The translations under genes and the position numbers were made by a program. This document shows, in pieces, positions 36,231-48,200 of a stretch of 64,000 bases of DNA (position 1 is the first letter of the stretch; every line of letters begins with the position of its first letter). Under the pieces are notes generated by a model. The model was not told the origin of the DNA. It was given only the letters and a program-made list of their open reading frames with translations, and searched no databases. Source of the DNA: Cryptomeria japonica (taxonomy: Eukaryota > Streptophyta > Pinopsida > Cupressales > Cupressaceae); assembly GCF_030272615.1 (NCBI RefSeq), contig NC_081411.1:46164517-46228516 (forward strand), written 5' to 3'.

Positions 36231-37795
36231 GGATCATTAACATTGTTGGAGATGAGGAGGATGGAGTGGACGTCGATGTTCCTTTCTCTTTGCTGCTACC
36301 TTTGCTTCATGGTGTGGGTCCTAATCTTTTTTTGGTGCGGTAGTGCTGGTTCACTTTAGGATTTTGTGTTGCCCAGGTTTCGAGGAGGCTTTCTATGCCT
36401 CTCCCTCCCAAAGCAGGATCGACTTGACTATTTCTCTACATCTCTCATGGCAGAGGATTGCTTTGTCTCTTGCTATTGGGCTTGGATGTTTGCCAGATGC
36501 CTGCCTCCTGTGAGGCAGGGTATTTGGGTTTTTGTTGTTTTTCTTGTTGATGGCATTGACATTGTCTTTTTGGCTATTATCAAGGGGTTTATTTACCACA
36601 TTTTCTAGGCTAGGGTTTTTAGGGTTCTGACTCTTGACTTGTGTGGTTTACTCCCTACTTGGCTTTGTGTGGGGAGGTTTCCTCGTGAGATTTTCTTGTG
36701 GGCTATGTTGCTGTAGGGGAGGTTGTTTGTGGTCTTGGCTACCTTTGCTCCCCTTAGCTTTTGGTTGCACCTGCATCTTCTGTTTCCTCTGTCTTTGCAG
36801 GGTGTGAATTTTTTGGGTGCCTCTCTTTGGTGGTGTTCATTGCATTTTGGTGGAATGTGGGTTGCTTCACTAGGCTTCTCGGCTTTGACTCCTTTGTTCT
36901 CTACCTCTCTTGTGAGGGTTGTTAAGGGCCTTTTCGGCTTTTATTTTTATAGGTTTGATGATGCTAGGGATCTACTTATCCCTATTTGCTTCAAATGGGT
37001 TGTTCTTGGTTGGCCCCCTTCTAGTAAGGCTTCTTTCAAGGCGAAGACTACCCTTATTGAGGCGGGGTTTTTAATGGTTGTTGTGTTGGGATTTTGGCAT
37101 ATTTGGCTTGTGCTGCTCTCTTTCCTGTTCCTTATTTAGGGGGGAACATCTACTATTGAGGTGGTGACCTACGGATGGAGGGAGGATGGCTACTCTATAT
37201 GGTCTTCTCTCAATGGGTGTAGCTCAGATGCTGGATTGTGGCTCATTTGTTTTGTCCTTCGGCTTGTCTTCTTCCCTACTGCTCCTTTTGAGGTGGGCTC
37301 CTTTCACATGGAGGTGTAGAGAAGATTTGCAGGTGTGGAGTTGGTTTGTTGCTGGTCTATCAAGGCTAGATGTTGTTGGCTATCTCAGGGTTCCATTTTT
37401 TAACCCTATTTGAAGGTTTGAGGAACCTTAGAAAAATCCCTTCCCTTCTATACCTAGTGTTTTGAGTAGCATGTTGAATGGTCTGGCTGCCATTCTTTTT
37501 TGTCTTTCTAGATAGTTAGCTTCTGGAGTTGTAGGTTTTGGGTCCTTTGAAAACCCTTGCAGCCTTGCAGGCCTCGGGAGCTTTGTTCTCTCCAGTTATT
37601 TTTCTTTTGGAATAAAGGTTTGGGGTCCTCTTCACAACCCTTGAAGGTTTATGGGCCCTTTGAAAACCATTTCTTGTTTTTTGTCTGTTGTTTTCGCTTG
37701 GAAGGTTGTTGCCTTCCTCTTTCTTCTAAAGGTTCTGGGACCTCTCAAAACCCTAGGGCCAAGGCCCTCTCCTTGCTTATCTAATCAAAAACATT
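36231..37795 (+). other. Unidentified GC-richer region with repeats
   Basis: Its composition differs sharply from both sides: rich in G, T and C, with few A runs. Several open stretches occur on the plus strand (36366-36608, 36723-37139, 37186-37413, 37557-37784), but none shows a domain I recognise. They are rich in Phe, Leu, Trp and Cys, as expected from T-rich noncoding DNA. The right end, near TAATCAAAAAC at about 37783, recalls the tail of a non-LTR retrotransposon. That is weak evidence. Confidence 0.35.
37421..37752 (+). repeat. Hairpin repeat GGTT...GGGNCC...AACC
   Basis: A leading hairpin AAGGTT/AACCTT lies at about 37421-37437. Then come four diverged units that begin GGTT, have a GGG(T/C/A)CC centre and end AACC: 37534-37555, 37617-37639, 37646-37668 and 37731-37752. 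The spacing is irregular. Confidence 0.65.
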
Positions 37796-37979
37796 AATTG
37801 ATGTTAATGTTGAATAGTGAAAATTGTTTCACTGATATATTTTAGCTAAAGTCAATTTTTTTTCTTATACTTATACAATTTCTAAATTCCAACAAATATT
37901 ATATTTTTTACATTGAAGAAATAATTAGAAAAGAGAGCTAATAAACTGTCTTGAGATCTGTCCCAAACAGTAAATTTCT

Positions 37980-38455
37980 TAGTTCCTCCGAGAGTTGAGT
38001 TTTATTTTTTAATAAGAATCTTTGGCAGTAACCGATAAATTACGTTGTTTCCTTAGAAATGCCTTGAAATACTCCCATCATTTCCTCTTAATTTTATTGT
38101 GGCTTCTTCAATCTGTCGTTCTTATTAAGAATGATTTATGGAAGCGTCTTACTCACGCAATATTTAGCGTGCAACGTTCAGCCTGTCAATGTCAGATTGC
38201 ATTACAAATACTTTGAGTGTGCAACAAGACTCTCTTCTCATTTGTCCAAGATTTCCAATCTTATCTTTACCTAGTCGGTGTGGTTTCTCGTAGACTTGTA
38301 AATATCGTAGTTCCTTCCAGAGATAACGTTTCTTTCTTCATAAGAATCCTGGGAGCATCATGATCACGAGACCTGGTAAAATTAGGCTCTTTCCTTAGGC
38401 ATGCCAGGAAAGAGGCTCTTCTTTTCCTCTTATTTGACTCGTGGCGTTTCTTTAT
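37980..38455 (+). repeat. Duplicated upstream region of the TIR-NBS gene
   Basis: The segment from about 37980 to 38110 is repeated, diverged, at about 38308-38455. Shared words in order are TAGTTCCT, TAAGAATC, TTTCCTTAG, ATGCC, TTTCCTCTTA and GTGGC. The offset is about 328 bases. Only the downstream copy has a clear TATA word and a gene behind it. Confidence 0.65.
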
Positions 38456-38459
38456 ATAG
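38451..38459 (+). promoter_or_regulatory. TATA box of the TIR-NBS gene
   Basis: TTTATATAG lies 35-43 bases before the ATG at 38494. It is the only good TATA word nearby. If used, the 5' leader would be very short (about 10 bases), so a farther start site is possible. Confidence 0.5.
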
Positions 38460-38493
38460 CTAAGACTGCAATTGTTTTATCAGAGTTCAAATC

Positions 38494-39948
38494 ATGGCAT
38501 CTTCTTCTTCCTCCTCATCTAAGCGAAAACGTGAAATGGAAGAGAACGCCTTTGAGGGGATGACACTTACGCCTCTTTCTGCTACGCCTGCTAGTGATCC
38601 AGCTTTTCATCGCTACGATGTGTTTATTAATCATCGAGGTCCAGATGTGAAAAACACTCTGGCCAGCGTCCTTCACCAGTTTCTACAGTATTTGGGCTTA
38701 AAAGTTTTTCTTGATTATCCAGAATTACAACCAGGCGATCCCTTACCCGCCACCATACAACAAGCCATTCGCAGCTCTCAAGTTCATATAGCTATTTTTT
38801 CCCCACGCTACGCTGAATCATCCTGGTGTTTGACCGAGCTTCAGCTCATGCTAAATACAGGGGCGAAAATAGTTCCCGTGTTTTATGACGGCGTCTTATA
38901 TAAAGACCTTCGCTATACTGAAAATGGTGTATATGCCCATGCATTCGATACACATGAAAAAAAGGGTCGGTTTACAGCCGAAAGGATTTCCCTGTGGAAG
39001 AAATCCCTTCATGATGTCTCCTACATCAGTGGTATTGATTTCCATCTATCTGATGGGTAAGTCTTGGTTTTCCAAAAAGTATGTGTATTTCTGTACTTAT
39101 TCATTTGTTTCTCTTCGTTTATGTTTAAATTTCATCATTGGGGATTTGTGATCAGGAATCTGGGGCATGTATACAAAAATATTGTCGATACTGTGCTTAA
39201 TGAAGTGAGTGTGGCTAGAAATAAGTTCAAGTTAGAAGTTGCGGATCATCCGGTTGGACTTGACGAGGTCATTCAAGAGCTTGAGGTGAAAATATCCTCG
39301 ATTGAACAGAACAACAATGGAAATGGTAAGATTGTGGGGATAGTTGGAACAGCTGGAGTGGGTAAAACGACTTTGGCCAAAGAATTCTACAATCGTAAGT
39401 ATCACATGTTTTACAGATCAAGCTTTTTATTTGATGTAGGGGAAACCCATCGAAATAAAAATATGATGAAGATGCAACACAAACTGATGTGTGATCTAAG
39501 AATTCCTCTTTCACTTTCCTCTGCTACTTTTGAGCCCAGCAGTCCAAAAGAAGGCGTGGGGGTTGAGATGATCAAATCTCAACTTGAACGTTGGTACTCC
39601 AAGCCATTAATAATTTTAGATGGAGTTGACCATGCTGATCAGTTGGAAGCATTGGCATTGAATGAATTTTTAAATCACGGGGCACTGGTACTTGTGACTT
39701 GTCGTGATGCAAGTGTTTTGCAGTCACTAAATGATGAACTCGTAAAAATTTATGAGATGAGAGGACTTGATCCTAAGTATGCCAGGCAACTCTTTTGCTG
39801 GCATGCATTTCGCAGATCACATCCACCTAAAGGACGTGAGAGATTAGTTGAAACCGTTTTGAAAGTTTCAGGTGGCTTGCCGTTGCACCTCAAAGGTATG
39901 GGTCAAGAGATTTACCCTATGCAAAAAGATATAGATGCAGAACTATAA
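38494..39948 (+). CDS. TIR-NBS (TN-type) disease-resistance-like protein, one intron
   Basis: Exon 1 is 38494-39056 and exon 2 is 39156-39948. The intron 39057-39155 starts GTAAGT and ends TTGTGATCAG, and joining keeps the frame (about 451 residues). The N-terminus is a serine run with KRKR at residues 10-13, a possible nuclear signal. A TIR domain follows at about residues 45-180: YDVFINHRGPD, then SPRYAESSWCLTEL with the glutamate expected of TIR NADases. The NB-ARC part has the P-loop GIVGTAGVGKTTLAKEFYN, kinase-2 KPLIILDGVDHADQL (Gly where a second Asp is usual), LVTCRD, and a GLPL box (SGGLPLHLKGMG). The protein stops soon after GLPL, with no MHD motif and no leucine-rich repeats. TIR-NBS proteins act in cytoplasmic or nuclear immune signalling. 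Start: the first in-frame ATG, directly after the TATA region. It could be a functional short TN gene or a truncated TNL. Confidence 0.9.
39057..39155 (+). other. Predicted intron of the TIR-NBS gene
   Basis: 99 bases, GT donor in GGGTAAGT and AG acceptor in GATCAG, with T-rich interior. It separates the TIR-coding exon from the NB-ARC exon, the usual place of intron 1 in plant TNL genes. Without splicing the frame closes at once with TAA, which supports the intron. Confidence 0.85.
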
Positions 39949-40082
39949 GCCGTGTTGTTTATCAGGACTTTGTTTTTTCTCATTCTCAGTTTTCTTTGGC
40001 AAGCTGTATCGTGCTTGAAATGCTCTCAAAACATTAAATATTTATGTGAATATTCTCTCTGTTAAATTTTTACTATTTTTAG
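39949..40082 (+). other. Sequence after the TIR-NBS stop
   Basis: 134 bases, T-rich, ending in TTTTTACTATTTTTAG. It could be a 3' untranslated region or an intron with a pyrimidine-rich 3' splice site leading to the open stretch at 40083. Confidence 0.4.
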
Positions 40083-40304
40083 TTGAATATCTTCTTTGAG
40101 AATTCACCCTTGGCAAAAATTAATCTTAAGTGGCCATTTTATTATGCTGAAGGCATTATAATCGGAGAAAGAGCTGCTGAACTTGGGAAAATGGTGGCTG
40201 ATAAATCCTTATCACTGTTGAAATGCACTATTATCATATTATACTTAGCCGGTAATTTGCATTTTCGTTATGGCGGTGGGAGGTCCATTAAATACAACAC
40301 ATAA
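40083..40304 (+). CDS. Small open frame, possible downstream exon
   Basis: 73 codons with balanced composition (ENSPLAKINLKWPFYYAEG, IGERAAELGKMVADKSLSLL). It is preceded by a good splice-acceptor-like TTTTTAG and has an amphipathic helix-like middle. It could be a leftover 3' exon of the resistance gene or of a different host gene. I recognise no family. A GT-like donor after LLKC is possible, since the last residues (IIILYLAGNLHF) look noncoding. Confidence 0.3.
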   Translation: MNIFFENSPLAKINLKWPFYYAEGIIIGERAAELGKMVADKSLSLLKCTIIILYLAGNLHFRYGGGRSIKYNT

Positions 40305-41195
40305 ACTAATATCTTCTTGTACCATGGCAACTTTGTATGCCTTTAAATTAATGCTTTGCATGCAGAAATATTCATTTAGGATTTTTTGAGTTTCCTTTGT
40401 TCAGATTGTGCTTCTACCTCGCTGCTCTTCAGTGGGAGAGGAAGGGTGAGGTAGTCTTGTAGCCATTCTCCTTAGAACAAGTTTCATGATTTCAGTGTAA
40501 ATACGAGAGTCGTTAAAAATGCTTTTGTTTAAATAGGCATCATATATTGTCTGAAGTGAAGCCCCTACGCTTACCCGAATGATTGCCCTAAATTTCTAGC
40601 AATCTTGGAAGGTCATCCTTAGGTTGCTATCCTAGCCAATCTTTGAACATCACTATAAAAGTTCGATTCGTTGACTTTATTGTGATTTATTAAATTCTTT
40701 TTGTTTGCATTGGAAAATCACTATGAAAAGTTTCAGGTATAATTTCAATTCGGTGTTCAAATCTTTAACTGATTGTTTGTTGTTACCGCTCTTTTTAGCC
40801 TATCTCGCAATTGGTAATGTTTGAGTGGGGTCCTGTTTTGTTTCCTGTGTCTTAACTGGCAATATGACAAGACTTGAGACTTGTTTTATCAAACCCATTT
40901 AGATTTTTACTGCATATTCTTAGAATACGCACAAGAGACATGAATTTTATGCTTTGAAGAAACTCTTATGTTTAAGGAGTCAAAAATTATAATGCTTTTA
41001 TATCTTAAATACACAAAATATCAAAATGATTATCTACTATCTGGATTCTTCTTTGGAGGCATATATATTTCTTGTGATAATCGCTAGCAATCATCTTGTA
41101 ATGCCTCCCACCTTTGCATTCTGTCATTTGATTATTTTGATCCAAATTAGACTCTTTATATGCTTTAATCCACGACTATACATATATTATTCTTT
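40305..41195. other. Noncoding DNA downstream of the TIR-NBS gene
   Basis: No gene or element was recognised. A word TGTAATGCCTCCCACC at 41097 resembles TGTAATGACACCCACC at 41196, which may mark Gypsy LTR starts. Confidence 0.4.
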
Positions 41196-44100
41196 TGTAA
41201 TGACACCCACCTGGTGCATCCTACTTATGGTTATATTCTTTTGTTCATATGATGTTTTCACTGCTGAGTGGATAGTAGTTTATACATGTAGTTTTAGTGA
41301 TGATCATATATGCATGATGACTCTAGAACGATGTGACATCATGTTATATGATGATATCTGGATTATTATATGAGGATATTCTAGTTTTATTGGCGCTATG
41401 TGATTACTTGATGATGTAATGTTTTGATGAGATGTGATACCACTAACCATGGTTTCTATGTGATGCTGATTGGGGAATGATTAATGATGTTTCAGTTATA
41501 TTATATTATAAGTATATGTATGCACAGGTATTTGTATGTTTTGGTTGATGTGGGTACAAGGCATTAACTCTACCTAGCTTCAAAGTTCTGAGCGTGACCA
41601 TATTTTGTGATGGTCGTTATAGGAGATAACACAAGGCCAAACATGTTTCCTAGCATAAGCCATCATTCCTAGTTAGGATAATTCATTCCTTAAATCATGT
41701 GATCACACCTTCAAGTCACCATTGAGGCAATGATCTGTTACCCTACTACGTAATATGAGAAGTTTGTAAACATTGTATATGCATTAGTCATGAGTTGCAT
41801 GATGTCATCACTTAAATATTCACACTAGTGATATCTAGCATTATAGTTGTCATATAGTATCATAATGTGTAAAATGTTATACAAACATTTAAATTAATAT
41901 TAATGAATGATTTTATATGTTGGGATTTTGGGATTTTTGTGGTTTAAAAGTTTAAATATTTTTTTTAAACTATTTTATTATTCCCCTTTCAAAAAACAAG
42001 GCTTATAAATTGTAAATTGAACCCATTTTTCACACTTACTGTATTTTTCTTGCTTTTCTTTAAAAAATCCTCTTGTTGGCCATATGGTGATTGTGGAGAT
42101 ATAATGATTTTGGAAAGGAGATTTTATGGATGTTTAACTTCTTGAATTGGATTGTGGAAGCTTTGTTTCTGTTTTAATCTTGTGAGCATTGGTGGACTAT
42201 GAGAATTGCAGTGAGAATTTGAGTAATTCCTCCATTTATAGGTAGGCTCACTCTCCATTCCTCTTTTATCTTCTATGGATGTGTCTGATGCCTTAGAGAA
42301 TTTTTTTATCATGATGTGATCTTGTTTTATTTCTATGAGTGTTTGATTGATGCATTTGCTTGTGTGTTAGGAAATTGATGCAATTAAGAGATGTTCTTGG
42401 GTAAATTCTGCCCATATTCCCTTGGGGATCTCTTTTGGTTGATGTGTTAGATATTTTGGAAATTCTTGATGGAGTTCTCAAATGGTTTGGTCCCCAATTT
42501 GGCCTCCCATACTTTATGTTTTGATGGACTTGATACCCTAAGTAGCTTCCTAGATAAAAATCATAGAACTACTAATAGAATCTCATATCCAAAGTTAGAA
42601 TTTAACATTTTCTTTTAAAATTTGACATTTTTTGTTTTTATTTTTTATTTTCCATTTGGACAATTCATTTTCATCCATAATTATGTAATTTACTCCTCTA
42701 ATATGTCTTTTGAGCTATTGACTTTTTCGTGTTTGTTGAGTTATTTCGCTTACTTGCATTAGTATATCATGACAATTGACTTGTAGTATGATAATTTATA
42801 ATGTCAAGACATGCCTTCATGAGATTTCATAGAGAACTTGTATGTGTGTTTGTGTATTGAGATCAATTTGAGATCGTATTCATGATTAGGAGACCATAAG
42901 GTTGCTCGTTATGTTATGACCCCGTTATGCAATGTGAATATGACTTATTGAGATGTTTTTATGATGAATTGTACATGTGTATTATGCATTTCTCTTATTT
43001 ATGCATAAGTCTAGGATTAGTTCCTAGAGTGAGTCTAATTAGTGTCTCCCAATCGTGTTCCCAACCCATAGTTGGTACACTTGGCAATTTGATTGGGGAG
43101 TTTTTTAACAACTGATAACATAACTAAAATAATGGGTTAAACACATAATAAGAAAATTGGACTCATCAAGTATTTCATGAGTACTATCATGAGGCTATGG
43201 ATATTTTGAGAAGGCATTCCCACACATGGAGTGATAGGGACTTGTTTAGAGAGACATGCCCACACATGTAATGATAGGACTTTCATTATTAACAATCTTG
43301 TTTGCATGAAATAATGCTTGGTTCTATATGGTGTGTCCTTAGAAGAACATATGATTACACTCACTACTATTCACTCTAGAATCTAATTAATTTATTAGCT
43401 TGAGTAGAGACCCTTGGTAGATTCATGGTTTGGTAGCATCCCCTCATGATGTTGTAGTGCATATTGTTTGTTAGTGTTTTTCGTAAATGCTTTGTATATG
43501 ATGTGACTGCAAACTGATTTCTTCCTTGTTGCCTTTCTTGAGTGTTTAGGACTTGTGACTATCTCCATGAGTATTTTGGGGTAGATCTAAGGGTTACACA
43601 TAGTTAGATGGTTTTTCACACCACCATTGGGAATTGGTGGACCTTTTTTGTGAGCACCTTGGAGAGATTCATCACTAACTTGGTCTATTTATCTTCCTAT
43701 TTCCTTGTCATTGCAAGTAGAAAAGTAATTGTTATTTGATTCAAGAATTTGAACTATTGAGCATTGTATATTATGAACAATGTAAATAGAGAATGATGTA
43801 ATAAACACATAATGTAATGAGTAGTGTAAATATTAGTTGATCCATATTGGGATTAAGAACCACTCATGAGTATGCATGCTTTATATTTGATTTTAAATTA
43901 TGATGTTATGATGGAATTGTTGTCTTAGTTCTTTAAAATGAACTTAGACAAGTAATGAATTGAGTAAATATTTAAATGGAGTTAACTTGTGATCATCTAT
44001 GAGGTCATGAACCATGCTTACATGTGTTACAAAGATAACACCATTAGGGAGCCCTTAGAGGGTCTTGTTAGACTTGAATGTTGATTCTTCCACAATGCAT

Positions 44101-44244
44101 AGTTATAGATGAGTAGTTAACCTGTATCAAAGTGTGACCCTGCTTCACATATATATTAGCACTTAATGCTAAAAAAATAAAAATTACATGTCTTTTCTTG
44201 TGCTTTTTATCATAATCTCTAGGGTTCCTTGGTGGTGTGTTACA
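41196..44244 (+). repeat. Possible long 5' LTR of Gypsy-3
   Basis: The stretch begins TGTAATGAC and ends GTGTTACA, giving short inverted ends TGTAA/TTACA. A primer-site-like TGGTATCCCAGCC follows at 44247-44259. About 3.0 kb is long but within the range of conifer Gypsy LTRs. No partner LTR was found at the other end, because a Copia LTR begins at 50282, so this rests on the edges alone. The interior is noncoding. Confidence 0.4.
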
Positions 44245-44779
44245 CTTGGTATCCCAGCCCATGTTCAAACACTAGGAACTCTAGTGTATATGTTTGTATT
44301 ATATTTGGCATGTGTGCAATGTGCTTGTTACATTCTTTTTATTAATGATATCATTGTATTCTCATTGCGTTATCATGACATATAGATATATTTATATTAT
44401 GTTGATGTTTATCTTGTGGTGTTTGAAGGATGCCTCTTAAGGGTAGTATTCATAATCAAGGGTGAGGGTTAGGTAAATGTCTGTTTACTCAATAAAATCC
44501 TCATCAAGAGGGGACAAAGATAGCCATCAGGATGAGAATTATGTCGAGAATCAGGGTGGTCGGGATGGTGGACTTGGGGGTCCTTAGGTGCTTCATTTAT
44601 TTTGGGAAATCACAACATGTTTGGCTCCTTGATAGGAGGTATCTTAGTAGGAGGAGTTCTATCCATCGAAGTAACCTAAGAGACAGTTTTCTCATATGCC
44701 TAGGATTTCTAGGATTATTCTTAGAAGAGAGCACATGGAGGTAAAGTAGGAGAATATCCTTCCAAATCACATGAGGATC

Positions 44780-45320
44780 TTCTTCAATCTAATCTACCTA
44801 TCTTTGAGGGCTCGTCTGGTGATACTAAGATAAAGACCTGGTTGATAGATCTTAATTGGTGCTTTGCTATGAGCCCATACAATAGTAACACCATGTCTTG
44901 TTATGCCACTATGCATATTATGGGTTTTACATGTACATGGTGGCGTATGAGGAATAAAAGCTCCATTTAGACATTGTCTTGGTACCATGGGAGATCTTCT
45001 TATAGAGATTCTAAGAATGTTTTCTTTGAGATAAATACTATCAAAGGCATCTTGATGAGTTCCGTGAGCTTAGTTATATGGCTATGACTGTAGATCAATA
45101 CGAGCATCAATTCTTCGAGCTTAAGCAATATGATAGCATATTTGATGATGAGCTTATGTTAGTAAAATACTTTCTTTGGGGTCATAATGCCCAACTTAGT
45201 GGTGGTGTTTGAATCTCTGAGCCCAAGAATTTGGAGGTTTATATAAAAAAGAAAATATTGATTGAGGTAAATTTAGCTAGAGGAATTAGAGGTCAAACAT
45301 GAGTATGGTTAAGGAGTGCA
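44780..45320 (+). pseudogene. Gypsy-3 gag remnant
   Basis: Plus-strand words FEGSSGDTKIKTWLIDLNWC and a following CYATMHIMGF-type stretch resemble the start of a Gypsy retrotransposon gag. It is heavily decayed, with no usable frame. Confidence 0.6.
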
Positions 45321-46259
45321 CCTTGACTAGGTTCAAGACTACAAGGCACTTAAACACAGCCCACAAAATAATCTAGATTACATTATATAGCTCCCAAGTC
45401 AGTTCATGAATATTAGTATGGATAGAGGGACTCCCAAGATCACTCTAGTAGACATCATTCTATGGAAATTGTCCTCTAAACCATTGTAGGAGGGGACATA
45501 CTTCAGATCCCCATTATAGTCAAACATATTAGAGTACACCACAAATCTCTAGTAGGGGTAGTTTCCATCAGTTTAGTGCAGTTCCTACATTTGATGGATA
45601 CAGTAGGGGAGGATGTCAACCAGGTTATCAACATGGTCACACGATATCTTATTATCCTCAGAGAATAGGACCTAGTCATAGGAAAGCCACTTTTGAGCCT
45701 ACAGTTGGAGATGTAGGTAGATCTCATAGGTTATTTACAATGGTTGGTAACCATCAAGATGAGCATCAAGGCACAGTCACAGAGACTTTAGGTGTGTTAT
45801 GTGGGACTTCTATCTCTATTTTCTTTTATTATAGTTCTTCAAACTCCTTTATATCCCCCTTTCTTGTGGATCAACTTGGGCTTGTGGCACCAAGCCAAAA
45901 TGATAGTTGGTAGGTTAAGTTACCTACTGATTCTAAGGTAGTTGTAGATTCATTAGTCCATGATTGTGTGGATTGATTTTTGATGTAAGTTAGTTAAGTG
46001 TTTGGATGATCTTGGTAGGAGAGTTGTGCTTATAGGAGTTTGAAAACCCATTTCCTTATATGCATGATCTCAACTATGCAACCAAATTGGTGTATGGGAT
46101 AGGGTTGTGAATTGTTCCCAGTCTATGTAAGTGATCTTAATGAGGGTGAGAGTTGAGAGGAATCTCTTGATGACCACCCTATTCTTTGTCAGTTTGTAGG
46201 TGTGTTTCAAAGTTATATTCCTAGCAGTGCCACATAAGTGTGACATAGATATTTATATT

Positions 46260-48200
46260 GATCTAGTTCCTTGAGCTAAGCCCATTTCTAGAGCACCCTA
46301 TTCTATGACTAATTAGGAATTGAGTGAGCATCATTTGTAGTTCGTGAAATTGTTGGATAAAGGCCATATTCACCCTAGTATTTCTCCATGCGAAGCACCT
46401 ATCATTTTCTTTAATAATAAGGGAAATCCTTTCACTTATGTGTTAATGATAGGAAGTTAAAAAAGTAACAGTGAAGAACCAATATCCATTCCTGAGGATT
46501 GATGAATTATTTGATTATATGAAGGGAGTGGTGCAGGAGCACCTAACCCAAACATACACCAGAAGGTTACATATCATACCATGAATCATTTCACTCATAT
46601 TTGAGTTTATATGGTCATTTTAATGTATTTTGAGTCATTTTGTGAAGCATTGTAAGACATTTGCTCAAGATGTGTATTTGAGTCCTAATATGGTCTATGA
46701 GGTCACATTGTACAAATATGCCCATGGAAGGTTAAATAGGATGTAAAATATTGTTTTGAGTCCATCTAAATGTATTTCAAGTGCACAAGCAAAGATTAGG
46801 GGTCATATTTATCAAAAAGTCAAAATTGTCAATTGTGTCAAAAATGTTGTCAAGCACAAATTGCATTATAAAGTTGCAAACCAAGGATGTAATTGGTTTT
46901 GGGTAGTTGTAAATTCCATATGGATGTGTGGAGGTTATAAAAAACCATTATTTGGTTTAATCCAATGGGTGTGTGTGTGATTGGAGGAAGGAAATGAATA
47001 ACATTTGAAGTTTTTACACACTCCACATTGTTTTCTGGGTATTGCAGTTTGATCATTCACGTTTTTATTTATGAAAAATAATTTGTATCCATTGGAAATG
47101 TATAGGATATGATAATGAAATGAGTTAAAAAAAATTTCCCTTTGGTTTCATTTAATTTCAATCATTTTGAAGCAAGTTATGCAAGATTTGGTGAAAACTA
47201 TCAAAAAAACCCTCCAATTGGGGTTTGTGGAGAGTTTCACTAAAATATTTTGATTGCACCATTGAAAATTGTTGTAACTTTGGTTTTTGATAGATTTTTT
47301 AACTATATTTCAAATTAATTTAGTTTCAATACGATTGGTTAAGTGTTTTATGAGATATGTTATGCCCTAGGCAGACTGGGAATGAAGATTTCTTGTTTTT
47401 TTTTTTTGTAACAGTCAAAACGGTCTCAGTGCAAAGACCATAACTCTTAACTCCACCAATGGATTGTTCTCAATTTTGGATATGGCTTTAGAAACCTAGG
47501 TTTATACAGCCTCACTGAAGTGATCATCAAAATATGCTCTGGTTTGAAAGTTATTAATAACTGAGTACGGGTATATCAGACTATCAATAACTGGGACAAC
47601 ATAATGCATTGTTTGGGTCTTGACTAATGTTCAAAGGGTTATAAATGATATGATGGATTGATATTGGATTGGTTGGTTGATAGTAATCTTTTTAGATGCC
47701 TCAAACATATCAAGGTTATAGATTGATGATTATTTTGGGTCATTGAGAGCCCTAGGATTGGGACTCCATGGTTGATTTGGGGTTCTTGGTTGGTTTTTCA
47801 TGATGCTCTACATCAGAGAGCCAAAGTGTTCTCAAAATTTACCTCATTTAAGATATCATTAGCTTTGCATTCATGAGGCTGACATTCAACAGATAGCATT
47901 TTACACTATCTATAGACACTATGACTTTATGGTTGTTCCATTTAGGTTGACCAATGTAGTGTTAATTTTTATGAGTCTGATTAATGGGGTGTTTTAAACC
48001 TATCTTGACTATTTTTTCCTTGTGTTTCTTGATGATATTTTGGTGTATTTAAGGACTATGGAGGAAGATGATCACCACATTCATTGGGTGTTGCAGTGCC
48101 CTCACAATAGTTACTTGTATGGAAACTTGGATAATTATGAATTATCTAAGACTGAGGTGAGATATTATTTTAGGAGATTATTCAAGTGGATACCTTTATG
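46260..48200 (+). pseudogene. Gypsy-3 reverse transcriptase, interrupted by an insert
   Basis: Before the insert: LDKGHIHPSISPCEAPIIFF and a downstream ELFDYMKG word. After the insert: AFYTIYRHYDFMVVPF and VFLDDILVYLRTMEEDDHH with the catalytic aspartates. The two sides are the expected consecutive parts of a Gypsy RT, which places the insert at 46529-47815. It is broken. Confidence 0.82.
46529..47815. mobile_element. Solo-LTR-like insertion in Gypsy-3
   Basis: 1287 bases with inverted ends: TGGTGCAGGAGCACC on the left, and TGATGTAGAGCATCA as the reverse complement of the right end. The flanks GGGAG (46524-46528) and GAGAG (47816-47820) are a target duplication with one difference. No gene lies inside. 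The size, TG/CA ends and five-base duplication fit a solo LTR of an unidentified family. Orientation is unknown. Confidence 0.75.

Noticed and set aside
36366-37413. Three adjacent open stretches as a membrane protein gene
   Set aside because: They are rich in Phe, Leu, Trp and Cys because the DNA is T- and G-rich. No start context, splice structure or known motif links them.
41026-41373. 115-codon plus-strand open frame as a membrane protein
   Set aside because: AT-rich low-complexity hydrophobic translation that overlaps a possible Gypsy LTR start. No supporting context.
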